From Pseudomonadota bacterium (GTDB lineage Bacteria; Pseudomonadota; Alphaproteobacteria; Sphingomonadales; Sphingomonadaceae): a stretch of DNA of 64,000 nucleotides. Shown here piece by piece: positions 27,537-35,864 of this stretch (position 1 is its first letter; the number at the start of each line of letters is the position of its first letter). A program made the position numbers and the translations under genes. The notes beneath the pieces were generated by a model. That model saw only the letters and a program-made list of their open reading frames with translations. It made no database searches and had not been told where the DNA came from. Location of the stretch: the NCBI GenBank assembly GCA_029550345.1, contig JAKPHK010000031.1:1-64000 (forward strand), given 5' to 3'.

Positions 27537-29471
27537 ATGGCCAAGGCTGGACGCCCCGATCAACCCAACGGTTCCGACCGCTTCAACGAAGAGCGGGCGA
27601 CCTATGTGGTCAAGGGCAGCCAGCCCGATCTGGATGCCGGGGTGCGCGCCATCCGTGAGGTTCAGGCAACGCTGAAGCCCAAGCCCGGCGTTTACCGGAT
27701 GCTCGATGCGCGCGGCGACGTGCTCTATGTCGGCAAGGCGCGGGCACTGAAGAACCGGGTGGCGAACTATACCCAGGTCGATCGGCTGCCGCTGCGGCTC
27801 AAGCGGATGGTTGCGCAGACCCGGGCCATGACCATCGTCACCACCAATTCGGAGGCTGAGGCGCTGCTGCTCGAAGCGCAGCTGATCAAGCGCTACCGCC
27901 CGCCCTACAATGTGCTGCTGCGCGATGATAAGAGCTTTCCGTTCATCCTGCTGCGCGCCGATCACGATTTTCCCCGGATCACCAAGCATCGCGGCGCGCG
28001 GCGGGCGAAGGGCAACTATTACGGCCCATTCGCCAGCGCCGGTTCGGTCAACACCACCATCAACGCGCTGCAAAAGCTGTTCCTGCTGCGCAGCTGCACC
28101 GACAGCTTCTTTGCCCGGCGTGACCGGCCGTGCCTGCTCTATCAGATCAAGCGCTGCTCAGCCCCCTGCGTCGGGCGGATCGATGCGGCGGGCTATGCCG
28201 AACTGGTGGGCGAGGCGAAGGACTTTCTCGGCGGCAAATCCAGCGCGGTGCAGCGCAAGATCGAAGCGCAGATGGCCGATGCCGCCGCCCGGCTCGATTT
28301 CGAAACCGCCGCGATGCTGCGCGACCGGCTGCGGGCGGCAACCTTCATCCAGGGCAGTCAGGCGATCAACGCCGAAGGGCTGGGCAATGCCGACATTTTC
28401 GCGCTGGCGGAGAAGGGCGGCCATGTGGGGATCCAGGCCTTCTTCATCCGCGGCGGGCAGAACTGGGGCCACCGCGCCTTCTTCCCCGGCCATACCGAGG
28501 GGCTTTCGCCGGAAGAGGTGCTGACCAGTTTCCTCGCCCAGTTTTACGAAGAAGTTCCGCCGCCGCGCACGATCCTGATCGACCGCGCTCTGCCCGAAGC
28601 GGACCTTCTGGCCGAAGCCCTGCGGGAAGGTGCCGGGGGCAAGGTTGAGGTGTCGGTCCCGCAGCGCGGCGATCGTCGGCGGCTGATCGATCAGGCGCGG
28701 CGCAATGCGGTGGAGGCACTGGAACGGCGGCTGGCCGAAAGCGGGACCAAGGCCCGGCTCAATCGCGAACTGGCCGAATTCCTTGAACTGCCCGAGCCGC
28801 CGCAGCGGATCGAGGTGTACGATAACAGCCACATTCAGGGTGCGCAGGCGCTGGGCGCGATGATCGTTGCCGGGCCGGATGGCTTCGTGAAGGGCCAGTA
28901 CCGCAAGTGGAATATCAGGCAGGCCCAGACCAACGACGATTTCGGCATGATGCGCGAGGTGTTCCAGCGGCGCTTTGCCCGGGCGCAGGATGAGGACCCG
29001 GACCGCGATGGCGGGATGTGGCCCGATCTGGTGCTGATCGATGGCGGCAAGGGGCAGATGTCCGCCGCGCGCGATACCCTCGAGGAAATGGGGATTGAGG
29101 ACGTGCCCCTGATCGCCATCGCCAAGGGTCCGCACCACGGGCGTGATGGGCGCGAGGTGTTCCACTTTCCCGACGGGCGCGAAAAGATGCTGCCGGTCAA
29201 TTCGCCGTTGCTGTTCCACCTCCAGCGCCTGCGCGATGAGGTCCACCGCTTTGCGATCGGCGCGCACCGTGACAAACGCAGCCGCGCGATCACCGCCAGC
29301 CCGCTTGACGAGATCCCCGGAATCGGCCCGGCCCGCAAGCGCGCGCTGCTGCTCCACTTCGGGACCGCGAGCAAGGTGCGTGCGGCAGCGCTTGAAGATT
29401 TGCAGCGCGCGCCGGGTGTTTCAGCAGCAGTGGCGCAGGCGGTTTACGATTTCTATCATCCTGGCGGGTGA
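27537..29471 (+). CDS. uvrC: excinuclease ABC subunit C
   Basis: UvrC makes both incisions in nucleotide excision repair after UvrB recognises the lesion. The 644-aa protein has the GIY-YIG nuclease domain (GVY at 51-53, YVG at 64-66), a cysteine cluster (CLLYQIKRCSAPCVG), the UVR motif (FETAAMLRDRLRA), the RNase H-like C-terminal nuclease (EVYDNSHIQG, LVLIDGGKGQM) and a terminal helix-hairpin-helix pair (IPGIGPARKRALL). It stands alone, divergent from the WS/DGAT gene. Confidence 0.98.
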   Translation: MAKAGRPDQPNGSDRFNEERATYVVKGSQPDLDAGVRAIREVQATLKPKPGVYRMLDARGDVLYVGKARALKNRVANYTQVDRLPLRLKRMVAQTRAMTIVTTNSEAEALLLEAQLIKRYRPPYNVLLRDDKSFPFILLRADHDFPRITKHRGARRAKGNYYGPFASAGSVNTTINALQKLFLLRSCTDSFFARRDRPCLLYQIKRCSAPCVGRIDAAGYAELVGEAKDFLGGKSSAVQRKIEAQMADAAARLDFETAAMLRDRLRAATFIQGSQAINAEGLGNADIFALAEKGGHVGIQAFFIRGGQNWGHRAFFPGHTEGLSPEEVLTSFLAQFYEEVPPPRTILIDRALPEADLLAEALREGAGGKVEVSVPQRGDRRRLIDQARRNAVEALERRLAESGTKARLNRELAEFLELPEPPQRIEVYDNSHIQGAQALGAMIVAGPDGFVKGQYRKWNIRQAQTNDDFGMMREVFQRRFARAQDEDPDRDGGMWPDLVLIDGGKGQMSAARDTLEEMGIEDVPLIAIAKGPHHGRDGREVFHFPDGREKMLPVNSPLLFHLQRLRDEVHRFAIGAHRDKRSRAITASPLDEIPGIGPARKRALLLHFGTASKVRAAALEDLQRAPGVSAAVAQAVYDFYHPGG

Positions 29472-29618
29472 GCAAGCGGAGTTGATCGCGCGTCAAAGGC
29501 CGCGTTGGTGATCATGGACGCCCCTTGGTGTGCTGCTTTGGTACCTTTGCAGTGCCCCCTTGGCGTGTAACAATCGCTGCATATATCCTCTTCACCCAAT
29601 CCCGAAAACGAAGGACCA

Positions 29619-30455
29619 ATGATGGACACCAACCCCTGGAGCCACCACGCCCGCAACGCCAATGTTGCCGATGACATCGATTTCGAAATCAAGGGGCAGG
29701 AACTCCAGTTCGTCGAGATCGAGCTTGATCCGGGCGAAAGCGCGGTGGCCGAAGCCGGGGCGATGGTGTGGAAGGATGCGCCGATCCACATGAGCACCGT
29801 CTTCGGTGACGGGCGCGGAGCCGAAGGCGGCTTCATGGGCAAGCTGCTCGGCGCCGGAAAGCGGCTGGTAACGGGCGAAAGCCTGTTCACCACGGTCTTC
29901 ACCCATCAGGGCAGCGGCAAGGCCCGGGTGGCCTTTTCCGCGCCGGTTCCGGGCGCGATCCTGCCGATCAAGCTGAGCGAAGTGGGCGGCACTCTGATCT
30001 GCCAGAAGGACAGCTTTCTGGCCGCCGCGCGCGGGGTGGAAATCGGAATCCACTTCCAGCGCCGGATCCTGACCGGACTGTTCGGCGGCGAAGGCTTCAT
30101 CATGCAGCGGCTGAGCGGCGATGGCTGGGTCTTCGTCCAGATGGGCGGCACCATTGTCGAGCGCGAACTGCGCCCGGGTGAAGAATTGCACGTCGATACC
30201 GGCTGTATCGCGGCAATGACCTCGGAAGTGGAATTCGACATCCAGACCGTCGGCGGAATCAAGACGATGATGTTCGGCGGTGAAGGCGTGTGGTTCGCGC
30301 GGCTGCGCGGCCCGGGCAAAGTCTGGATTCAGTCGCTGCCCTTCGCGCGGCTGGCCGGGCGGATGCTCCAGGCCGCCATGCCGGGCGGACCGGGCGGCAA
30401 CCGCGGTGAAGGCTCGGCGCTGGGGATGCTCGGCAACCTGCTCGACGGGAATTGA
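29619..30455 (+). CDS. TIGR00266/AIM24 family protein
   Basis: The 278-aa protein matches the AIM24/TIGR00266 family: an N-terminal beta-rich domain with VEIELDPGESAVAEAGAMVW, then the glycine-rich GLFGGEGFIMQRLSGDGWVF and the C-terminal GGEGVWFARLRGPGKVWIQS. The family's biochemical role in bacteria is poorly known; the yeast homolog is a mitochondrial inner-membrane organiser. Starts at 29619 and 29622 are adjacent ATGs. The upstream gap (29472-29618) has no recognised feature. Confidence 0.88.
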   Translation: MMDTNPWSHHARNANVADDIDFEIKGQELQFVEIELDPGESAVAEAGAMVWKDAPIHMSTVFGDGRGAEGGFMGKLLGAGKRLVTGESLFTTVFTHQGSGKARVAFSAPVPGAILPIKLSEVGGTLICQKDSFLAAARGVEIGIHFQRRILTGLFGGEGFIMQRLSGDGWVFVQMGGTIVERELRPGEELHVDTGCIAAMTSEVEFDIQTVGGIKTMMFGGEGVWFARLRGPGKVWIQSLPFARLAGRMLQAAMPGGPGGNRGEGSALGMLGNLLDGN

Positions 30456-30465
30456 GCGCGAGGGG

Positions 30466-31653
30466 CTATCCCCCCGCGTCGATCAGCGCCTGAACCTGCT
30501 TGTAGAACGCCTCGCGCGCTTCGGGCTCCGGGCCCATCGAAGCGCGGGTCCAGTCGGAGTTGCTGGCGATCACCAGCTCGCGCTTGGGATCGATGAAAAT
30601 CCCCTGGCCGAAGATGCCCTGCGCCGCGACCGAACCGTCGTCATAGGTCCACCACTGGAAGCCATAGCCTTTGCCGGGGCGGCCGATGTCCTTTTGTTTG
30701 CGGGTCGCCATGGCGAACCAGTCGGCCGGCACGATCTGCTTGTCCCCGGCCTTGCCATTGGCCAGCACGAACAGCCCAAAGCGGGCAAAATCGCGGGTCG
30801 CGGCCTGCAGGCAGCAGCCGGCAATCTCATGCCCGGTCGCGCCGAGCAACCAGGTGGCGGGAGCCTCCATCCCGGCGGGCTGCCAGACCTTTTCCTGAAG
30901 GTACTGGCTCAACGGCTTGTTGGTGGCAGAGGAAACCAGCACCCCGATCAGGTTGGTTTCGCCGGTGTTGTAATGCCAGACCTCACCCGGCGGATGAGCG
31001 CGGGGCAGGTGGCGCATATAGCTGACCGTGGCGTCCAGCCCGTCCTCGGGCTTGGCGTTGTTGAATTTCGCCACATCGGCGTTCGGGTCTTCATAGTCCT
31101 CGTTCCAGGCAACACCGGAACTCATGGTCAGGAGCTGGCGGATCGAGACATCGTCATAGGCCGAACCGCGCAAGCCGGGGATGTACTGGCTGACCTTGTC
31201 ATCCAGGCTTTTGATATAGCCGTCCTGAATTGCGGCCCCGACCAGAGTGGAGGTGAACGACTTGGCGACCGAGAAGCTCGTCCAGCGGCCCTGCGAATCA
31301 AAGCCCAGCCCATAGCGTTCAAAGCGGACCTTGCCGTCCTGGATGATGACGAGGCCCGCCGTGCGCTGCCCCGCCATGTAGGCCTCTATCCCCGGGATCG
31401 CCAGTGGCCTGCCTTCCGGCAGCGCCAGAGGCTGCGGCGACGGGGCGATTTGGTTCGCCTTGGCCAGAACCGGCAGGCGGTCCATCGCGCGGAAGGCGGC
31501 GTCGCGCTGATCCTGCTTCCAGCTCAGCACGTCGCGGTCGGTCGGCATTGCCGCCAGCAGCCCGCGGGTCTCCTGATCGAGACTGGCATACCACCCGCCG
31601 CCCGCCAGCAGCAGCGCGCCAAGTACCGAAAGGCCAATCGTTCTCTTGCGCAT
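30466..31653 (-). CDS. serine hydrolase of the beta-lactamase class C/NylB-like family
   Basis: The 395-aa protein has an N-terminal membrane anchor or signal (residues 6-23, GLSVLGALLLAGGGWYAS) and a beta-lactamase-like domain: SVAK with Ser128 and Lys131, Tyr228 in HYNTGETN, and GQGIFIDP as the third motif. These fit class C-like esterases and 6-aminohexanoate-dimer hydrolase relatives rather than true beta-lactamases. The substrate is not predictable. It lies 28 bp downstream of the thioesterase gene on the same strand. Confidence 0.88.
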   Translation of the reverse strand: MRKRTIGLSVLGALLLAGGGWYASLDQETRGLLAAMPTDRDVLSWKQDQRDAAFRAMDRLPVLAKANQIAPSPQPLALPEGRPLAIPGIEAYMAGQRTAGLVIIQDGKVRFERYGLGFDSQGRWTSFSVAKSFTSTLVGAAIQDGYIKSLDDKVSQYIPGLRGSAYDDVSIRQLLTMSSGVAWNEDYEDPNADVAKFNNAKPEDGLDATVSYMRHLPRAHPPGEVWHYNTGETNLIGVLVSSATNKPLSQYLQEKVWQPAGMEAPATWLLGATGHEIAGCCLQAATRDFARFGLFVLANGKAGDKQIVPADWFAMATRKQKDIGRPGKGYGFQWWTYDDGSVAAQGIFGQGIFIDPKRELVIASNSDWTRASMGPEPEAREAFYKQVQALIDAGG

Positions 31654-31681
31654 CGTGTCTCTCCCACTCCAGCAGCAAAGG

Positions 31682-32581
31682 TCAGGTCTTGGGGATAACC
31701 TTTCTGATCATGCCCTCTTGCGCGACGCTGGCGACCAGGCGTCCGTCGCGGGTGAAAATGCGGCCCCGGTTGAACCCGCGCCCACCGCCGCTCCATGGAC
31801 TGTCAGTTGCATAGAGCAGCCATTCGTCGGCCCGGAACTCCTCGTGGAACCACACCGCATGGTCCAGACTGGCGCTGATAACCTCGCCCCGCGCCCATGA
31901 CAGGCCGTGCGGCAGCATACAGGTGCCAAGCAGGCTCATATCGCTGGCGAAAGCCAGAACGGCGCGGTGGATTTTGGGGTCATCGGGCAGCGGAGCCACG
32001 GCCCGGAACCACGAATGGGAATAGGGCGGGGCCGGGTCCGGTGTCATCCAGTGCCGTCCTTCGACCGCTCGCATTTCCACCGGGCGCGGGCTCAGGAAAT
32101 GGTGCCGGGCCTCGGGGCGGGCCTGTTCGGCGAAACGCCGCCGCGCCTCAACCTCAGGTTCAAGCTCTTCGGGCGGGGGAACATCGGGCATCGGGGAATC
32201 GGTGTGATGCAGGCCGTCTTCGTGCTTCTGGAAACTGGCAGTCAGGTTAAGGATCGGGCGACCCTGCTGGCTGGCGACCACGCGACGGTTCGAAAACGAG
32301 CCGCCATCGAAATCGCGGGTTACCTCATAATCGATTTCCACCCCTTCGCTGCCGCCGCGCAGGAAATAGGCGTGAAGCGAATGCGCCGGGCGGGACGGAT
32401 CGACCGTCAGCTCTGCCGCGTGCAGCGCCTGGGCGATGACCTGCCCGCCGAATACCCGGCCGATCCCGCCGCGCTTCTTGCGGCCGATAAACCGATCTTC
32501 CCCCTGGTCCTTGACTTCAAGTAGCCTGACCAGCCCGGCGACGAGTTGCTCGGGCGATTGTTCTGCATCCATCCGCTGCAT
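31682..32581 (-). CDS. tesB: acyl-CoA thioesterase II
   Basis: TesB hydrolyses acyl-CoA to free fatty acid and CoA. The 299-aa double hot-dog protein contains RVFGGQVIAQAL and the C-terminal catalytic residues expected from E. coli TesB: Asp214 (FASDMSLLGT), Ser238 in place of threonine (ISASLDHAVWFH) and Gln288 (SVAQEGMIR). An ATG three codons inside the chosen start is equally possible. It is followed by the serine hydrolase. Confidence 0.92.
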   Translation of the reverse strand: MQRMDAEQSPEQLVAGLVRLLEVKDQGEDRFIGRKKRGGIGRVFGGQVIAQALHAAELTVDPSRPAHSLHAYFLRGGSEGVEIDYEVTRDFDGGSFSNRRVVASQQGRPILNLTASFQKHEDGLHHTDSPMPDVPPPEELEPEVEARRRFAEQARPEARHHFLSPRPVEMRAVEGRHWMTPDPAPPYSHSWFRAVAPLPDDPKIHRAVLAFASDMSLLGTCMLPHGLSWARGEVISASLDHAVWFHEEFRADEWLLYATDSPWSGGGRGFNRGRIFTRDGRLVASVAQEGMIRKVIPKT

Positions 32582-32634
32582 TTGCGGGACTGTGCAGGCA
32601 AGGTCAATGGCGATTTAAACGTGTGCTTAAACGA

Positions 32635-33804
32635 TCATTCGCCGATGATCGCGTGCGGCAGGAACCGGGCCAGGTCGCGCGTGATCGGGCCGCTGTCTTC
32701 GCGCACGGACATGGCCACTGCATCATCGCCCACCACCCAGCTGCCGATCACGGCGTGATTGCCGCCGGATTGCGCCAAGGGAGCAAAGGCCTGCACGATC
32801 CGCCCTTCGGCACCATAGCCCTCAGCCGGGCCGCGTGTCCGGCGGGTGCCATCATAAAGCTCGATATCGGCCCCCTCGCGCGAGAAGAAGGGCTTGGCTG
32901 CGTGCGGGCGCGCGTAAAGGGCGTCGGCCTCTGCCGTGCCTTCGAAGGCGGCGGGCAGCAGATTGCGATGCCCTTTGTGCCGCTCCCACAACAGTGGCAG
33001 GATCGCCTTGTTTGAAAGGATCGCCTTCCACATCGGCTCAAGGAACAGGGTAGAGGATCGCGCCAGCTCTGCCGCATAGGCAGACCGCATCAGGACTTCC
33101 CAGGGATAGAGCTTGAACAGCGCACCGATCAGCGTCTCCTGATCATCCACGAACTGGCCCCCGGCATTCACACCGATCGCGTCGATCGCGACGAACCGCG
33201 CCTCAAGCCCGGCCTGACTGGCAAGGTCTTCCAGGTACAGCACGGTCTGGCGATCCTCGACATGATCGGCCACGGCGGAAAAGTGGATCAGGCTGCCCGG
33301 CGTAAACAACCGGGCGAACCGTTCAATCAGCGCCTCATGCAGCCGGTTGAACTGATCGGCCTCCGGCGGCAGGCGGCCCAGCGTGACGTTTTCCTCCAGC
33401 CACTGCCATTGGAAAAACGCTGTCTCATAAATACTGGTTGGCGTATCGGCGTTGAACTCCAGCAGCTTGGCCGGACCGGTGCCGTCATAGGCAAAATCGA
33501 ACCGCCCGTAGAGCGAAGGCGCCCCGGACAACCATGAATGGGCTATCGCATCGCGCATGGCTGGTGGGATCGCCATGCGGTCCATCAGTTGCTCCGAACG
33601 GACAACCTCATCGACGAGTGCGAGGCACATCGCATAGATCTCTACCGTCGGATCCTCGATCTCGCGCTCAAGCTCGGAAAGGCCGATCTGCCAATAGGCG
33701 CTCTCATCCCAATACTTCGCGCCGTTGACGTGGTGAAATGTAAAGCCGTTGGTCCGCGCTGTGGCTTGCCAGTTCGTCCGTTCCGGTATTGCGATGCGCT
33801 GCAC
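32635..33804 (-). CDS. ygiC: glutathionylspermidine synthase-like ATP-grasp protein (YgiC family)
   Basis: The 389-aa protein is related to the C-terminal synthetase domain of GspS: RFDFAYDGTGPAKLLEFNADTP and LFKLYPWEVL are typical, as is the ATP-grasp C-terminal part with KPFFSREGADIELYDG. YgiC/YjfC proteins are peptide-ligase-like; their substrates are not firmly established. The GTG at 33804 follows GGAAGG by 6 nt and was preferred over a TTG five codons upstream. It is divergent from a YgiB-like lipoprotein gene. Confidence 0.88.
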   Translation of the reverse strand: MQRIAIPERTNWQATARTNGFTFHHVNGAKYWDESAYWQIGLSELEREIEDPTVEIYAMCLALVDEVVRSEQLMDRMAIPPAMRDAIAHSWLSGAPSLYGRFDFAYDGTGPAKLLEFNADTPTSIYETAFFQWQWLEENVTLGRLPPEADQFNRLHEALIERFARLFTPGSLIHFSAVADHVEDRQTVLYLEDLASQAGLEARFVAIDAIGVNAGGQFVDDQETLIGALFKLYPWEVLMRSAYAAELARSSTLFLEPMWKAILSNKAILPLLWERHKGHRNLLPAAFEGTAEADALYARPHAAKPFFSREGADIELYDGTRRTRGPAEGYGAEGRIVQAFAPLAQSGGNHAVIGSWVVGDDAVAMSVREDSGPITRDLARFLPHAIIGE

Positions 33805-33882
33805 GGCTGTCCTTCCCAATAACCCGATGGTAATTCATCACGAATAGAGCAGTATTCACTGCGATAGGAGAGGGTCGGCGTG

Positions 33883-34536
33883 ATGATCCAGAGCAAAGAT
33901 TTGGCGGCACCCTCGCGGCGGAGCGCAAAACGCTCGGGCCGGGTTGCGCTCTCGCGTATGGCCGGGCTGGGCAGTGCGGTGCTGTTGGCCGGATGCGGCG
34001 CCGAAGCGCCCGTTCAGGCCCCCGAAGACAACGAGCCCAAGCAGGAAGTTGCGGCCTTTGAAAACCAGTTTGCCTGCAAGGCCGGTTCGGGCCTGAGCGA
34101 AGAGGACTGCGCCGCCGCCCACAAACAGGCGGTCGATATCGCCGCGCAGACCGCGCCGCGGTTTGAGGCCGGGTCCGACTGCGAATCCGAATGGGGGCAG
34201 GGCAATTGCATCCAGCAAAGCGGAGCGGGGCGCAGCTATTTCATCCCGTTCGTCAGTGGATTCATCATCGGCAAGGTCCTTTCGGGCAACCAGCGCGACG
34301 TGGTGCCGCTGTTCCGCAAGACAAAGGACGGCCCGCTGCAAACCGCCAATGGCGTGCGGCTGGGATATGGCGGTGCACCGGGAAAATATGTCGCCTCGGC
34401 CCGCGCCTTTGAAAAGACGGTCGGGGTGCCCAAGATCGCATCGGCCTCTGCAGCGGCATCACGCGGCGGCCTGACCCAGGACGACAGTTCGGGCGGACGG
34501 ACGCGCGGGTTCGGGATCATCAAAACCGGCGGATAG
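33883..34536 (+). CDS. ygiB: YgiB-like DUF1190 lipoprotein
   Basis: The protein is about 217 aa with a basic N-terminus and a lipobox LLAGC (Cys38), so it is probably an envelope lipoprotein. The cysteine-containing part CKAGSGLSEEDCAAAHKQA, the ESEWGQGNC segment and the C-terminal repeat-like GGRTRGFGIIKTGG resemble the YgiB/DUF1190 family. In E. coli ygiB and ygiC are one operon; here they are back to back across a 78-bp gap. A GTG at 33880 directly precedes the chosen ATG. Confidence 0.82.
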   Translation: MIQSKDLAAPSRRSAKRSGRVALSRMAGLGSAVLLAGCGAEAPVQAPEDNEPKQEVAAFENQFACKAGSGLSEEDCAAAHKQAVDIAAQTAPRFEAGSDCESEWGQGNCIQQSGAGRSYFIPFVSGFIIGKVLSGNQRDVVPLFRKTKDGPLQTANGVRLGYGGAPGKYVASARAFEKTVGVPKIASASAAASRGGLTQDDSSGGRTRGFGIIKTGG

Positions 34537-34542
34537 GCTGGC

Positions 34543-35709
34543 CTAAAGTCCGGTCGGCTTCCGCCCCAGTTCGCGGCGCAGGACCTGCCCAAACAGGCTG
34601 CGGCGCAGCTTTCCGCCGATGGCGATCGAAATCCGGCCGATCGGTCGGCGTTCGCGCCAGATGTGGTCGATCATCGGATGATCGGCCGCCGCGCAGCTAT
34701 CGCACCAGCCCACGGCGGGGTCATCCAGCAGGTCCAGGTTCTCTCGCTGGATCAAGACCCCGGGCGAATAACGCGAAAAGCGTTCATCAAAGGCGGTCTT
34801 GTAGGAATAGGCGCCGGGCGGGGTGAGGAAATTGATCAGCATGGCGATCGGTTCATCGTCCAGGCTTAAGGTCAGGCGTTCCAGCTTGCCCAGGCTTGCC
34901 GCGCCTGACAGGGCTTCGCGGAACAGCCGCGCCGTTGCCTGATGCGAGGCGAGAGCCGATCCGGCGAGGCCTTTCCAGCCCGAATGTTCGAGCACCAGGA
35001 AATCGTCGATCCAGCGCGCCAGCCGGTGATCGTCGCGGCGGCGTTCGAAACGGACTTCGCCCAGCTCGGACAGACGGGCGAACTGGCGGCGGAGCTCCTT
35101 GCGCTTCTTGCCGGACATTGCGGCTTCGAAATAGGTTTCCGGTGACAGCGAGGAGTGGAGCATCGCCCGCTCTTCGTGGTAAACCAGCCCGGAAAGCCGG
35201 TGTTGCTCGGCCAGCACGGCCTCAAGGGCAACGTGGGCCGGGCCGTCGAGCGGCAGCGCGGCGAGGTGCAAAAACAGTCCGCGACCCGCGTTGGCGTCGG
35301 CCCATTCCAGCAGTGCGCGCCAGAAGGCCCGCTCCATCCCGGCGGCGATCAGCGGCGCGCCGAGGAAGGCATTGCCGTGGATCCAGTTGCACAGCTGCGG
35401 GATCGGGCGGCCGTAATAGCGGTTTTCGTGGCGCAGCGGGATCAGCCCGGTCAGATCCCCGGCGCATTCGACCCGCAGCAGCCTGACGCTGCCCTGCGGA
35501 TCGAGCGCGCGCAGGGCCGGGAGAAGATACCAGCTTTCGTGGAACGGATTGGGTTCAGCCGCGCATTGCGCCAGAGCATCCCAGGCGAGGCGCGCTTCGG
35601 GCGTGTCCATCGCTGTCCATGGAACAGAGACTGCGCGAACGCCGCTGATCGCTGCCTGCTCCGCAGCGGGCAACTCCTGCAATTCTGCGCTGGCGAAGGC
35701 CGCAACCAA
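34543..35709 (-). CDS. GNAT-type acetyltransferase, CelD/BcsL-like
   Basis: The 388-aa protein matches the CelD/BcsL (FemAB-like double GNAT) family: NPFHESWYLLPAL near the N-terminus, a central basic patch GKKRKELRRQFARLSELG, and a C-terminal GNAT part with PIAMLINFLTPPGAYSYKTA and DERFSRYSPGVLIQ. Relatives act in exopolysaccharide or cellulose production and acyl transfer; no such genes adjoin it here. The TTG at 35709 is supported by AAGGGG 8-9 nt upstream. Confidence 0.83.
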   Translation of the reverse strand: MVAAFASAELQELPAAEQAAISGVRAVSVPWTAMDTPEARLAWDALAQCAAEPNPFHESWYLLPALRALDPQGSVRLLRVECAGDLTGLIPLRHENRYYGRPIPQLCNWIHGNAFLGAPLIAAGMERAFWRALLEWADANAGRGLFLHLAALPLDGPAHVALEAVLAEQHRLSGLVYHEERAMLHSSLSPETYFEAAMSGKKRKELRRQFARLSELGEVRFERRRDDHRLARWIDDFLVLEHSGWKGLAGSALASHQATARLFREALSGAASLGKLERLTLSLDDEPIAMLINFLTPPGAYSYKTAFDERFSRYSPGVLIQRENLDLLDDPAVGWCDSCAAADHPMIDHIWRERRPIGRISIAIGGKLRRSLFGQVLRRELGRKPTGL

Positions 35710-35811
35710 CCAAGAAACCCCTTGTCACTTCGGCAAAAAACGCCGTGCAGCAAAGGGTTTAGCCTTGAAATGCCAAAGAATGGCTAACGCGCCGCAGCTT
35801 GGCTGCAAAGG

Positions 35812-35845
35812 AAAACCCCGCCCGGATCGCTCCGGACGGGGTTTT
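35812..35845 (-). terminator. bidirectional terminator after hppA
   Basis: AAAACCCCGCCCGGA (35812-35826) pairs with TCCGGACGGGGTTTT (35831-35845) with a single mismatch. It has A4 and T4 flanks, so it can end the minus-strand hppA transcript and any plus-strand transcript. The rest of 35710-35864 shows nothing else. Confidence 0.85.
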
Positions 35846-35864
35846 GACCAGATCAGATCAGGGT

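Noticed and set aside
26129..27658. 509-aa plus-strand frame opposite the WS/DGAT gene
   Set aside because: Shadow of the acyltransferase with HHxxxDG; the product looks like antisense composition.
30280..31698. 472-aa plus-strand frame across the serine hydrolase gene
   Set aside because: The minus-strand protein has SVAK, Tyr and GQG motifs; the plus-strand translation is low in hydrophobic residues and matches nothing.
35710..35864. Possible small gene between the CelD-like gene and hppA
   Set aside because: Only the bidirectional terminator is convincing; the short frames have no SD or family features.
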